A DNA stretch of 64,000 nucleotides, from the NCBI RefSeq assembly GCF_000515315.1, contig NZ_KI911562.1, positions 2,068,501 through 2,132,500 on the forward strand. Direction: 5' to 3'. The DNA is from Asinibacterium sp. OR53 (lineage in GTDB: Bacteria; Bacteroidota; Bacteroidia; Chitinophagales; Chitinophagaceae). Positions 10,001 through 17,674 of this stretch are shown one piece after another. How positions within the stretch are numbered: the first letter of the stretch is position 1; every line of letters starts with the position of its first letter. The notes beneath the pieces are model-generated. The model searched no databases, was not told the origin of the DNA, and saw only the letters and a list, made by a program, of their open reading frames with translations. Position numbers and translations under genes: made by a program.

Positions 10001-12517
10001 TGTAGTAACAGCATATTCCTGGTTGATTTTGGCATTGGTGAGCTTTGCATTTACTTTGAAAGTATCTAAAGAGGAAAAATATTTTACTTCTGTATTCAGT
10101 TCAAACAAATGTGAGGCAAAGCGGCTGTAATAGTCAATTGGTATCCACCTTTCACCCAAATTAAAATCAAGCAATTCAAAAGGTATTTTTTCAGGCTGTA
10201 CTTTTTGTAAAGCAGAAAAGCTTTTAAACAATTGCAGATTATCTGGATTCTTCTCAGCTGCTTCTGACACTACCCGTAGCTTACTCACCACATTACCGCT
10301 TAGAAACTGGTCGGCTGTTTCCCATTCATTGTTAGCCGGATTTATGTAAATATGGTTGCCCAAAGCGGCGATGGTTTCAGGTTCTGTACCGTCTGTTGCC
10401 GCAGCAATAAACTCTATATCCACCTTGCCCTTATCATTCAGGCTTTTTGCCAGGGCTTCCAAAGGATTATCGGTTACATAAACTTCCTGTTTCGGTAATA
10501 AAGACTGAGTAAGAATATCAGACTTAATAAACTGTTCCCCTTCCTTTCGTTCAATTGAGGAAAGCATGGTAAGTCCAAATGCTTCATCTTTAAGAATCCT
10601 TTGCCGGTTAGCGGCTGAGTTTAAAAGTCCATACCCTTTTATCAATGCTTCATACCCCTCGTTTAAATCTTTTCTCAAATTTTCATCTGCTGCAATACCC
10701 GAGTTTTCTTTTTCCATAAGAGATAAATACATATCCCTGATGTTGGTGTATTGCTGATAAAAGCCGAGGTCTTTTTTATCCTGCAGGCTGGGCATAAAAA
10801 CCGGCTTCTTATCATCGGATGCCAGATAAGAAACAAAGCCAACCCTGTTGTTATGTACAATCAGCGTTCCTTCTTTATAAAATGGATTTATGTCTCTTAA
10901 AGTTTCCAGTTTATCATCATCGCCTATCGAAACATGAAACACTGCGTCACCATCATTGTAAAATTGCTGGTCATATTTTTTTAGTGAATTGGTTAAGCCA
11001 GCCAATTCATGCTGAAGCAACGAAGCATTCATCCAGTTAGTGGAGAACTTTATTTCTTCTGCATTGGAGTAAAGTTTATATACATATTGCTTGAAGGCAG
11101 TTGACTTTGCCGTCATTAAAACAACCAATTCATGCTGCGGTTTGTCCTTAGAGCGGATGATGTTTAAAATCCTTGCTGTCTTTTTATCAATTACAGCAGC
11201 ATCCAGCGGATTGATATAAGCTGAAGCCCTGTTTAAGTTATTAGAGGCACCGGCATCAAATAATCCTAATTGCACAGAACTGTTGTCTGGCTTATTTTCC
11301 GGCATATCCGTATAGGTAAGTTGTGTACCTGTTTGCTTTGGAACTTGTTTTATCTGTTGCCTGAAGGCCTCTTTATTAAATCTTGCATCAATTCCTTTTG
11401 CAACTGTTTCAGCCAGTTTCGGTGCAATAAGTTTTATGTCACCAGTCTGCCAGATAACTTCATGTGCTTTCCCGTATTGGTCTTTGCCGGGTTTTATCTG
11501 GTTGCCTAAAATAATTTCAGGATGAAGAACGATGTATTGATTATGCTGATAGTCGCCAAATTCATTTTGTTGTTCAACAGTTTTAACCAACTGCTTTTCT
11601 TCTTTTGAAAGAGATTGTTTGGCTTGATTTTTTTGAACAATCAGCAAATGGCTTGGTGCTTCTGTATTGCCAGTATCTTTCATCAGGTTGTCGGGCAGTA
11701 CATTCAAACTAATGAAATCAGCACTATTAAAAAGATATTCCCTGGCAACTTGGTTAGACGGGTTATTGAGAAAGGCATCGGTAGTAATATAAGCCAACAA
11801 GCCACCGTCCTTTAATTTATCAAGCCCTTTTGCAAAAAAGTAATTGTGAATCTTATCTGTTAGTCCTTTTTCTTGTATGCTTTCATCATACACCTTAAAA
11901 TTGCCGAAGGGAATATTGCTGACGACTAAATCATATTTTCCATTTTCAGAAGCCGGGGTATCTTCAAAGCCTTTTATTTGAACCGAAACAGGAAGAGGTA
12001 ACGAACTGCTTAGTGCTCTTAATACTTTACCGGTAAGAAAGTCTTTCTCAACAGCATTGATTTGTTGCAATGATGGAAATGCTGCAACAGCTTCGGTTGC
12101 AAACACACCAGCACCACTGCTTGGTTCATACATAGCAGCAGGCTCAATGCCCCGTTCCTTAAGAACAGCAAATAGGGATTGTGGAATTATTTCGGGAGTA
12201 TAAAAGGCAGTAAGAATGCTGTTTCGTATTAAATCAATTGCATTCTTATACTCTTTATCCGCAAGTTTTTGCTGCAATAACTGATGCAGCTCCATTATCT
12301 GCGGATAAAGTTTTAAATCTTCTTTCGATGCATTTTGCTTCTTCCATTCTTCCTTAGTAGCTTTTGGAAACAGAACTGCTTTTAAGCCACCAAAACCTGA
12401 ATACTTCTTTAATGCAGAAAGCCGGTCAGCAGTCAATTTGTTTTCTGCCGACCAGTCTAAAGCAATCCGAATAGCTTCGATATTGTTTTTAAGTTTCTGC
12501 TGACTGTTGTAACTCAT
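7013..12517 (-). CDS. N6-adenine methylase-SNF2-type helicase fusion of the conjugative element
   Basis: An 1834-aa fusion. The N-terminal region has a SAM-binding motif, EPSSGAGVFATE (residues 131-142), and a methylase motif IV variant, SNIPFGNF (200-207); NIPF rather than NPPF is, as far as I recall, usual in this family. An SF2/SNF2 helicase begins near residue 965, with HEVGLGKT (motif I). It continues with VDEAHKYKN (motif II, about 1137), LSGTPISNS (motif III) and QRDGRGARQGN (motif VI, about 1475). The C-terminus has long coiled-coil stretches. Relatives are carried by Bacteroidota conjugative elements and resemble phage DarB-type proteins, suggested to protect transferred DNA from restriction. 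The start at 12517 overlaps the upstream gene by 29 bases. Confidence 0.88.
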   Translation of the reverse strand: MSYNSQQKLKNNIEAIRIALDWSAENKLTADRLSALKKYSGFGGLKAVLFPKATKEEWKKQNASKEDLKLYPQIMELHQLLQQKLADKEYKNAIDLIRNSILTAFYTPEIIPQSLFAVLKERGIEPAAMYEPSSGAGVFATEAVAAFPSLQQINAVEKDFLTGKVLRALSSSLPLPVSVQIKGFEDTPASENGKYDLVVSNIPFGNFKVYDESIQEKGLTDKIHNYFFAKGLDKLKDGGLLAYITTDAFLNNPSNQVAREYLFNSADFISLNVLPDNLMKDTGNTEAPSHLLIVQKNQAKQSLSKEEKQLVKTVEQQNEFGDYQHNQYIVLHPEIILGNQIKPGKDQYGKAHEVIWQTGDIKLIAPKLAETVAKGIDARFNKEAFRQQIKQVPKQTGTQLTYTDMPENKPDNSSVQLGLFDAGASNNLNRASAYINPLDAAVIDKKTARILNIIRSKDKPQHELVVLMTAKSTAFKQYVYKLYSNAEEIKFSTNWMNASLLQHELAGLTNSLKKYDQQFYNDGDAVFHVSIGDDDKLETLRDINPFYKEGTLIVHNNRVGFVSYLASDDKKPVFMPSLQDKKDLGFYQQYTNIRDMYLSLMEKENSGIAADENLRKDLNEGYEALIKGYGLLNSAANRQRILKDEAFGLTMLSSIERKEGEQFIKSDILTQSLLPKQEVYVTDNPLEALAKSLNDKGKVDIEFIAAATDGTEPETIAALGNHIYINPANNEWETADQFLSGNVVSKLRVVSEAAEKNPDNLQLFKSFSALQKVQPEKIPFELLDFNLGERWIPIDYYSRFASHLFELNTEVKYFSSLDTFKVNAKLTNAKINQEYAVTTKSGRPTYGDALLEYALENTTPFYSYEIEVAGKSTRVPDSEAIQLAHQKIESIRNGFIDWLKELPANDKKELETLYNDTFNCYVLREYDGTHLQFPGLDKKRLNIDDLYSSQKNSVWRIVQNRGALIDHEVGLGKTLTMVVASHEMKRLKIVNKPMILALKANVRQIAETYRKAYPNARVLAPDENDFTPAKRLRLFNEIKNNNWDCIILTHDQFGKIPQSPEIQKQIFEAELSNVERDLHTIKETGGEISRRMLKGLEIRKTNLGVKLQELRKGIEEKKDAGVTFLELGIDHLFVDEAHKYKNLTYTTRHDRVAGLGNKEGSQKALNMLFAVRELQTRFNSDLCVTFLSGTPISNSLTEMYLLFKYLRPKEMERQRIENFDAWAAVFAKKTTDFEFSVTNEIIAKERFRHFIKVPELALFYNEITDYKTAKHINLDKPEIDEQLINIPPTPEQQEFTKLLMQFAKTGNGELIGRPRLNDEEDKGRMLIATNYAKKMAADMRLIDSGKYSDHPNNKINVCARKAAEIYEQSKDHKGTQIIFCDIGTPKPNEFNIYDALKEKLITDFKVNANHITFIHDWTDKQKPELFRKMNNGDIRILLGSTEKAGTGLNVQAKVVAMHHLDIPWKPSELEQRDGRGARQGNIVAKEFYNNKVKNFIYAVEQSLDNYKFNLLKNKQTFISQMKNCELNVRTIDEGSIDEKSGMNFSEYIAILSGDTTLLEKSKMEKKIAVLESLRNAHHKETFRSRFKLENLQEEKGKTFQTLEKLSIDEKQYKSQLQYDKDGIKINPVRLDGLNSTDSETIGNHLIRLYTAWKPDIGEDDNKKIGELYGFGLFIRRQKETYEDKGMFEYKYSNVFYAESKKSGIKYSWNQGHINIDNPKLAARYFLNAIDRVDSLKEKYQKELNELNQNIPMLEKIVTKPFDKEDELAQLKKDVSRLEREISIKIQANQIKQHDITDTTPETPVVKMDPDTPKNNKSLLPKKKTEDVKVKGMRI

Positions 12518-12971
12518 TGCTCACAGATTCATTCACTCGGTTACTTTCCAGATATTCACTTACTGCGCCGGTTATGGCATAGTGGATAAACTGATTGTCC
12601 TCAGTTTCTTCAGCAAATACCAGGTCATCAAAAGTAGAGTTGCAGTAGTTAATCATATTAATAACCTCATGCTGAAGTAAACCCGATTGCAAGAGTTTTT
12701 TGTAGTTATTTTCAAATTCTTCTTCAAGGATATGCAGGATGTAATTATATCTCGATGGCCGCAGTTCCTTTGTTATTTCCCGAAGGCAGGTTTCTGCAAT
12801 TATATATTCTGGCTGACTGTTATTCTTTAACTGTTTTATTAGTGGCCCGGCGGTACTTACCTTGTTATACAGCCAAACACGGAGTCTGTCTTCTGCTTCC
12901 AATGCAAAGAGTATATCAGGATTGTTATCCCTGATATACTCCAGTAATTTGCCAATTAAGATTTCTTTCAT
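12489..12971 (-). CDS. DUF1896-like protein of the tra region
   Basis: A 160-aa protein from the ATG at 12971 (MKEILIGKLLEYIRD). An in-frame extension upstream would run into the traE coding region and has no protein-like composition. The protein is acidic and helical. The order of its segments (LLEYIRDNNPD, then RLRVWLYNKVSTAGPLI, then ETCLREITKELRPSRYNYILHILEEEF) resembles DUF1896. That family usually accompanies the methylase-helicase gene in Bacteroides-type elements. The resemblance is by eye and weak. It overlaps the helicase gene by 29 bases and starts 11 bp after traE, so it is in the operon. Function unknown. Confidence 0.6.
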   Translation of the reverse strand: MKEILIGKLLEYIRDNNPDILFALEAEDRLRVWLYNKVSTAGPLIKQLKNNSQPEYIIAETCLREITKELRPSRYNYILHILEEEFENNYKKLLQSGLLQHEVINMINYCNSTFDDLVFAEETEDNQFIHYAITGAVSEYLESNRVNESVSNELQQSAET

Positions 12972-12982
12972 ACAAAATGGTT

Positions 12983-13303
12983 TTATACACCAAAGAATGA
13001 GCGGATAACGGTGGCTACTATCACCAGGAATACACAACTTCCAAACCAGGCCGCTGCTACTTTACCTGTATCATGGTCGCCACTGTTCCACTTTTGATAA
13101 ACCTTTACGGCTCCGATTAAACCGACAATAGCGCCTACAGCGTACATAAGGTTTACCCCGGCAGCAAAGTAGCTTCTCACTTTTGTGTTGGCTTCATTAA
13201 TACCAGCATTGCCATCTTGTGCAATAGCTGAAACAGTAAGTAGCAGAAGTAAAAAACAGAATGTACTGTAAATAACATTTCTTCTTACAAACACTTTTTT
13301 CAT
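12983..13303 (-). CDS. traE: Conjugative transposon protein TraE (DUF4134)
   Basis: A 106-aa (from MKKVFVRR) small membrane protein, with a signal peptide ending near VSAIAQDG. Two further hydrophobic helices follow at about residues 50-70 (AAGVNLMYAVGAIVGLIGAVKVY) and 85-104 (AAAWFGSCVFLVIVATVI). A VYQKWNSGDHDTG turn sits between them. This is the DUF4134/TraE signature, a VirB2-like pilin candidate. An alternative start two codons upstream (MCMKK) is possible. It is preceded by a hairpin with a U-tract (13339-13398), so the gene may be separately controlled from the membrane protein gene upstream. Confidence 0.85.
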   Translation of the reverse strand: MKKVFVRRNVIYSTFCFLLLLLTVSAIAQDGNAGINEANTKVRSYFAAGVNLMYAVGAIVGLIGAVKVYQKWNSGDHDTGKVAAAWFGSCVFLVIVATVIRSFFGV

Positions 13304-13329
13304 ACACACATTAATTTTGAGAATTTAAT

Positions 13330-13398
13330 AAAAAAATGAATGCTTCATTATACTAACCCATCGCACTTGATTTTCCTGCCCGCAGATAATGAAGCATT
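13330..13398 (-). terminator. Long-loop terminator/attenuator between two minus-strand genes
   Basis: Perfect 13-bp inverted repeat: AATGCTTCATTAT at 13339-13351 and its complement at 13386-13398, with a 34-nt loop. Read on the minus strand, the stem is followed by CATTTTTTT, as in an intrinsic terminator. It lies between the stop of the 152-aa membrane protein gene and traE. The large loop contains a second small stem (CTGC/GCAG), which suggests an attenuator rather than a simple terminator. Confidence 0.55.
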
Positions 13399-13403
13399 AC
13401 TTT

Positions 13404-13862
13404 TCAATGCCAGATATTTTGAATGTCTGTCGCTGTAAACCGTTCAGGATAATATTGGGCAATCAAGCCGGATATTGCAGTTTCCAATCCCTGTTTATGT
13501 TCTGCCGAATGTAAACCAGGATATTTTTCTACTATCATTTTAACAGCAAAGAGTATTTCTTCTTTTTGGGCCTCCAGCTTCATTTCGGCGAGGTAAGCAT
13601 TTGCTTCATCCCAAAACGGCTGAAAAATTATCGTTGCGTCAACAGGATATTCTTTTGGTAAAAAATCAGTATGATTGCTGGAAGTAAACTGTTTTTTAAT
13701 TTCCGATACCGAAATTGGTGTTCCTTTTTCTTCTATTCTTTTGATTCCAATCAGTGAAAGAATTTCCCATCGAAAATATTTTAATGCAACATACCCGTAA
13801 TAACAAATTAAAGCAAACAACATTGCTGTGATGTATTGGCTCCATGATATTGATTGTAACAT
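13404..13862 (-). CDS. Single-pass membrane protein at the head of the tra operon, unknown
   Basis: A 152-aa protein with one N-terminal membrane helix (YITAMLFALICYYGYVAL, residues about 10-27). A basic turn follows, then a cytoplasmic helical domain of about 110 residues without a recognised motif (AEMKLEAQKEEILFAVKMIVEKYPG). The C-terminus ends RFTATDIQNIWH. Similar small membrane proteins occur upstream of traE in Bacteroidota elements; I know no function. The start is the first ATG after a 124-bp region that separates it from the XRE regulator gene on the same strand. Confidence 0.6.
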   Translation of the reverse strand: MLQSISWSQYITAMLFALICYYGYVALKYFRWEILSLIGIKRIEEKGTPISVSEIKKQFTSSNHTDFLPKEYPVDATIIFQPFWDEANAYLAEMKLEAQKEEILFAVKMIVEKYPGLHSAEHKQGLETAISGLIAQYYPERFTATDIQNIWH

Positions 13863-13986
13863 AATACCGTCAACGTTTAGTTATGAATTTGTATCACTAA
13901 CTGGAATACAAAAACACTTCCAAAAACTACAAAGTGGAGATAGGTTCGGTAGGACTACCTTAATGGTGAAAAGTATAGATGGAGTA

Positions 13987-14220
13987 TTAGTCGTAATCAG
14001 TCTTCAGTAATTCTGACGGAGAAATTTCCAACGCCTTTGCTAATTGCAAAATTGTAGTAAAGGTTATATTTATTTGGCCCTTTTCAATTTTCGAAATCTT
14101 GCTGTTATCAATGTCACAGGCATACGACAGTTCCCGGAGACTTAGATTTTTCGCCTCACGGAGTCTTTTAATATTTGCTCCCAGTTTTTTTAAATTGCCT
14201 TTATCGCTTTGCCGAATCAT
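13987..14220 (-). CDS. XRE-family helix-turn-helix regulator
   Basis: A 77-aa protein that is almost entirely a cro/C1-type helix-turn-helix. The pattern is GANIKRLREAKNLSLRELSYACDID, then SKISKIEKGQINITFTTILQLAKALEI. The recognition helix includes NSKISKIE. It is the right length for a stand-alone repressor of a mobile element. It lies upstream of the tra membrane gene on the same strand, and a perfect 8-bp hairpin palindrome lies 45 bp upstream of its start, in the gap to the divergent small gene. Control of the tra operon is likely but inferred. Confidence 0.88.
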   Translation of the reverse strand: MIRQSDKGNLKKLGANIKRLREAKNLSLRELSYACDIDNSKISKIEKGQINITFTTILQLAKALEISPSELLKTDYD

Positions 14221-14264
14221 GTTAAATAATGAATTGGCAAGATGACCTAATCAGGCATAATAAT

Positions 14265-14284
14265 TGCGGTCTAATAAGACCGCA
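14265..14284. promoter_or_regulatory. Palindrome between divergent regulator and small gene
   Basis: TGCGGTCT at 14265-14272 and its exact complement at 14277-14284 are separated by AATA. The element is in the 91-bp divergent gap between the XRE gene and the 72-aa gene. It has no U-tract on either side, so an operator is more likely than a terminator. Confidence 0.45.
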
Positions 14285-14311
14285 GTTGGTAATTACTTAT
14301 AAGTTTTAGCA

Positions 14312-14530
14312 GTGAAAGTTGAATTATTTATAAGAAGTCCGCTACAAAATCACCCGTTAACACAGGGATTTCAAGACATGTGCAGCCGTCTTTGTTATAG
14401 TAACATGGAGCAACTGCTTAACTGGCCGGTAAGCCATCTGCTTAAATTGGATGGATTTACATACCATCATTACCAGGAACTGTGGAAGTATCTTGATAAA
14501 AATAATCTAGTGAGGCTATTGAAATATTGA
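14312..14530 (+). CDS. Small protein with helix-hairpin-helix/alpha-CTD-like pattern
   Basis: A 72-aa protein not assigned to a family. The segment MEQLLNWPVSHLLKLDGFTY, then a helix ELWKYLDKNNLVRLL, resembles the helix-hairpin-helix of RNA polymerase alpha C-terminal domains (L-x-x-W-x-V-x-x-L-L-x-L-x-G-F). It contains two cysteines (DMCSRLCY). It is divergent from the XRE gene, with the palindrome between them. The start could also be the GTG at the ORF's first position; the codon read here is GTG at 14312. A regulatory role is a guess from fold pattern and context. Confidence 0.5.
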   Translation: MKVELFIRSPLQNHPLTQGFQDMCSRLCYSNMEQLLNWPVSHLLKLDGFTYHHYQELWKYLDKNNLVRLLKY

Positions 14531-14563
14531 TTTAATTTTGCGATGTGGCAAGCAATATAAGTC

Positions 14564-15775
14564 TTACAATTTACTCAAAATATGAAGCCATTTATGGAGC
14601 ATATCCTTCATCACGTCTATTGTTGCTTTGTCTGGCGCATGATATTTTGTTTCCAGGCTGCCAAATGAAATCTCTTCCCGCTGCAAAGTGGAGAAGGTTT
14701 TGGCAACAGTACGCAGCATAGGTGCAACTGTGCGATTAATAATAATTTTATCTACCACCAAAAGCCTGATGAGCAGGCCTAATTTTGCAACAGACAATGT
14801 TGTGTTGATTTTGTTTTCAGGTTCAGTTACGGATGAATTAGCTGCCTGCATAAAATGACCTGCCTCACAGTATTTAATTTCTTCTGTTATCCATGTACTC
14901 ACCTGTTCATTCAGCGGAGGCATATTATCATCGAAGCAATAGTTTACTCTTACGGGCAATTGATTTATGCTTTTTAATTCGGAACGAAGCATTAATATTT
15001 TTTCAGATTTTGTTGGAATTGCTGAGAGCAGATTAACCAGCCTGTCAAACTCATATACAACGAACGCCGGAGAATTAAAGTTATAGTAGTATAACAACTT
15101 TCTGATATTGTCAGTTGCAGGGGTTATTACTTTTGTAAGTTCCCGTAGCAATTCAGTTTCATAAAAATGCAACCTGTATGTAACCGGCAGATTATGGTTT
15201 CCGAATGAACTTATGAAATGATTATACAGCGTTTCTGTAAGCAATTGTTCCATCAAATCTGATGAACTCAATTTAAGCCGCAAATCTTCTGATAAAGTAT
15301 TAATTTCTTTTCCGTAAAGGGATACTAACACATCTGGCACTCTTTCATTTTTATCAAAATAAGTTCCAAAATATTCTTGTATAAAATGAAGGGCCTTTAA
15401 CAACTCCTGTGTTAACAAACCTGGTTGTCTATCATTTATAGAAACTGAGGAGCAGGAGCAGACTAAAGAAACTTTGTCTAATAATTTTGTCAGCATTAAT
15501 TGCACCATCCTGATGAACTCCTCTTTATCTTTTGCATAGTGCCTGCCAATCATTTCATCTAAAATCAATCGCTGTAGATTTTCTGCAGTATCACTCCACT
15601 TATTCAATAGCTCAACAAAAACGCTATTATCCGGCATAACAAAATTGCTATCCGCATCAGCAAACACGTCAGCAAATGATAAGTTCCATTGGTGAAGTAT
15701 TTCAGTTGCAGATGTCAACTCCATTTTCTCTGTTGCTTCCGCAACAGAAGCAATGCCATTCCCTCTTTTTGACAT
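14564..15775 (-). CDS. RteC-like regulatory protein
   Basis: A 403-aa helical protein. Its C-terminal third has a pattern recalling RteC, the excision/transfer regulator of Bacteroides conjugative transposons. The key blocks are INTTLSVAKLGLLIRLLVV, then VAKTFSTLQREEISFGSLETKY, then the final MLHKWLHILSKL. Upstream, HFIQEYFGTYFDKN and LLREL helices also fit. The N-terminal 100 residues have no recognised motif; a CSCSS cluster sits near residue 105. The gene is longer than classical RteC, so the assignment is tentative. A 23-bp palindrome lies 8 bp before its start codon and could be its operator. Confidence 0.5.
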   Translation of the reverse strand: MSKRGNGIASVAEATEKMELTSATEILHQWNLSFADVFADADSNFVMPDNSVFVELLNKWSDTAENLQRLILDEMIGRHYAKDKEEFIRMVQLMLTKLLDKVSLVCSCSSVSINDRQPGLLTQELLKALHFIQEYFGTYFDKNERVPDVLVSLYGKEINTLSEDLRLKLSSSDLMEQLLTETLYNHFISSFGNHNLPVTYRLHFYETELLRELTKVITPATDNIRKLLYYYNFNSPAFVVYEFDRLVNLLSAIPTKSEKILMLRSELKSINQLPVRVNYCFDDNMPPLNEQVSTWITEEIKYCEAGHFMQAANSSVTEPENKINTTLSVAKLGLLIRLLVVDKIIINRTVAPMLRTVAKTFSTLQREEISFGSLETKYHAPDKATIDVMKDMLHKWLHILSKL

Positions 15776-15783
15776 GATGTTTA

Positions 15784-15861
15784 ATTTGGTATTACGAATA
15801 CCAAATAACTATCAAATTATAAACCCTTTGCTATACGCAAAACTTACTATTTCACTGCGTA
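15784..15861. promoter_or_regulatory. Operator-rich region upstream of the RteC-like gene
   Basis: ATTTGGTATT (15784-15793) and its exact complement (15797-15806) flank ACG, a perfect 10-bp-arm palindrome just before the start codon. Further upstream, TACGCA (15834-15839) and TGCGTA (15856-15861) form a second dyad. The bases after each (AAAACTTACTATTT and AAAATTGACTATTT) form an imperfect direct repeat. All lie in the 125-bp gap before the LuxR-type gene. Confidence 0.5.
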
Positions 15862-15900
15862 AAATTGACTATTTTCTCCAATTTCATCCAGCTACGCATT

Positions 15901-16881
15901 TCATACCATATCCAGTTTTCTGCTAAGTTCTAAACGATTAGACACCTGCGCCTTTTCAAATATATTCTGCACATGCTTTGCAACGGTTCGTTCAGCTATA
16001 AACAGCATTTCAGCAATTTGCTTATGGGAATAGCCTTTATATACCAGTATCACAATTTCAATTTCACGGGTAGTAAAACTATAGCGTTTGCAGTTTTGTG
16101 CAAGCCGCTCTTCCCGACTTATATTTTCCAATTCTTGTGTTCTTTTTCTTACTTCTTCCTGTAGTTGCTCATTCCATTTCAGCAGTTGTTCTTCCGATTC
16201 AATTAACCGCTGATGCTCTGCCTTCAGCAGTGTAATATGTTGTTTTAACTGTAATGCAAGCAGTAGTAAAAAACCAGTATTTGTAGTAGTTGCTTCAACG
16301 GCTTGCCCAAAATTAAAATAATCTATTACAGGCAGCCCCACCCAGGGTGTAAGGCTCAGGAAAAGAACAGCAACTTCTTCCTTTGCGGCCTTTGTTCTAA
16401 AGTTATTTTGATATTTAAACTTTACTGCGCTGGTTAAAGTAATAATAACCCATATAGCATAAAGTACAGGAATTACAAGCAGATTTTTTGCGACGTCCAG
16501 TTTGCCTGAAACAACAAAAAGTAAAACAAATATAAGGTAGGGAACCACGAGAAAAAATATAACACCCCTGTATGCATGAAACCGCATTTTTCCCAGCGCA
16601 AAGGCATTAAATACATAGTATGGGAAATAACAGGGAGTGATAAACCCGGTTGCATAAGCAATGGATAATTGTACATAATAAGAGCCAGGGATATTAGGGT
16701 CTGGAAGGAAGCCGCCGGTAACATTGTAGAGAATTAATAATAAAATCAGAATGATGTTGAGGAAGGTTGATTTGTCATCCGGCCGGGCCATCCGGTAAAT
16801 GACAAGGTATAAAAGAATAACTGTTTCTATGCAAATGAACAGAAACGTTATAATATGCATTTGGGTACCCGGCAAAAGCAT
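15901..16881 (-). CDS. Membrane-bound LuxR-type transcriptional regulator
   Basis: A 326-aa protein. The first 215 residues hold about seven hydrophobic helices (for example IITFLFICIETVILLYLVIY, FLNIILILLLILYNVTG, LLVIPVLYAIWVIITLT). A coiled-coil linker follows (HQRLIESEEQLLKWNEQLQEEV, about 220-250). A C-terminal LuxR/GerE helix-turn-helix comes last (FTTREIEIVILVYKGYSHKQIAEML, then ERTVAKHVQNIFEKA). A membrane sensor is therefore fused directly to a DNA-binding domain. It begins 15 bp after the acetyltransferase stop on the same strand, so they are probably co-transcribed. The ligand is unknown. An alternative start lies at 16860. Confidence 0.8.
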   Translation of the reverse strand: MLLPGTQMHIITFLFICIETVILLYLVIYRMARPDDKSTFLNIILILLLILYNVTGGFLPDPNIPGSYYVQLSIAYATGFITPCYFPYYVFNAFALGKMRFHAYRGVIFFLVVPYLIFVLLFVVSGKLDVAKNLLVIPVLYAIWVIITLTSAVKFKYQNNFRTKAAKEEVAVLFLSLTPWVGLPVIDYFNFGQAVEATTTNTGFLLLLALQLKQHITLLKAEHQRLIESEEQLLKWNEQLQEEVRKRTQELENISREERLAQNCKRYSFTTREIEIVILVYKGYSHKQIAEMLFIAERTVAKHVQNIFEKAQVSNRLELSRKLDMV

Positions 16882-16896
16882 AACCTTGCAATTTAG

Positions 16897-17466
16897 TTAC
16901 GGCATTTTCATAAAATACAGCTTATATCCAAAATCTAATTCCCGGTATATTTTAAAGCCATGCTTCTCATACCAGGGAATATTTTTTGTGGTAGATGTTT
17001 CGAGGCAAATTGTCCTGTTTTCCGAAAGGCCTTTTTGAATAAGTTCATTGAGCAACTTGCTGCCGATACCATGGCCTTGCTGGGATGGCTCTACTCCTAT
17101 AAACCATAAATAATAAAGAGGAACAGCAGGATGTATTTTTTTGATAGCTGATTCACGGCTGATAGCTTTCCTAATATTTGAAATCCCTGTAACTGACAGC
17201 GCCATTTTTATATCGAGCAGTATTGATTTTACTGTAACCTTTTTTCTATCTGGCACAACAATCAAAGCACATGCTTTTCTATCGTCTGAAATAAAGACTT
17301 CGCCAAATAAATTGCATACATCAAATGAATATTCCATCAGACCTTTTAAACATTGCTCCCTTTTTTCATCTTGTTTAATTATGTAATTGACACTCTTGTT
17401 GTCAACAAAAGACCGGGTTAAAATATCAGTTACCAACTCCCTGTCATTTAATGTTGCTCTCGTCAT
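16897..17466 (-). CDS. GNAT-family N-acetyltransferase
   Basis: A 189-aa acetyltransferase. The acetyl-CoA-binding motif A is YLWFIGVEPSQQGHGIGSKLL (about residues 118-138), containing Q-x-x-G-x-G. Motif B follows as ICLETSTTKNIPWYEKHGF (about 153-171). The fold is complete. Substrate cannot be told; relatives act on small molecules or protein N-termini. It is the first gene of a two-gene unit with the LuxR-type regulator. It marks the right end of the minus-strand block; the next gene, 208 bp away, is divergent. Confidence 0.82.
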   Translation of the reverse strand: MTRATLNDRELVTDILTRSFVDNKSVNYIIKQDEKREQCLKGLMEYSFDVCNLFGEVFISDDRKACALIVVPDRKKVTVKSILLDIKMALSVTGISNIRKAISRESAIKKIHPAVPLYYLWFIGVEPSQQGHGIGSKLLNELIQKGLSENRTICLETSTTKNIPWYEKHGFKIYRELDFGYKLYFMKMP

Positions 17467-17674
17467 GGCTCAATTAGATGTGTATATAAATAATTGACTC
17501 TCAATTTTTATACCGATTATGGCAAAGCCGGCACTTTGTTATGTAATACTACTGGAAATCAGGGCTAAAATTCAACAACCTTTCAAAATACGGCCATAGC
17601 TTTACTTAAAATAGCGATATTGCAAACAGGAGAAATGCCAATAATTAAATTCATCCTTATACGTATAAACACTT
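17467..17674. promoter_or_regulatory. Divergent regulatory gap with start-proximal palindrome
   Basis: This 208-bp gap separates the minus-strand acetyltransferase and the plus-strand AraC-type regulator. It contains the perfect 12-bp palindrome TTATACGTATAA at 17657-17668, six bases before the AraC-type start codon, and a TTGCAA hexamer at 17620-17625. An ATG-initiated 26-codon frame at 17519-17599 lacks protein-like features. No gene is called here. Confidence 0.4.

Noticed and set aside
17519..17599. 26-codon frame upstream of the AraC-type gene
   Set aside because: No protein-like features; region better explained as regulatory.
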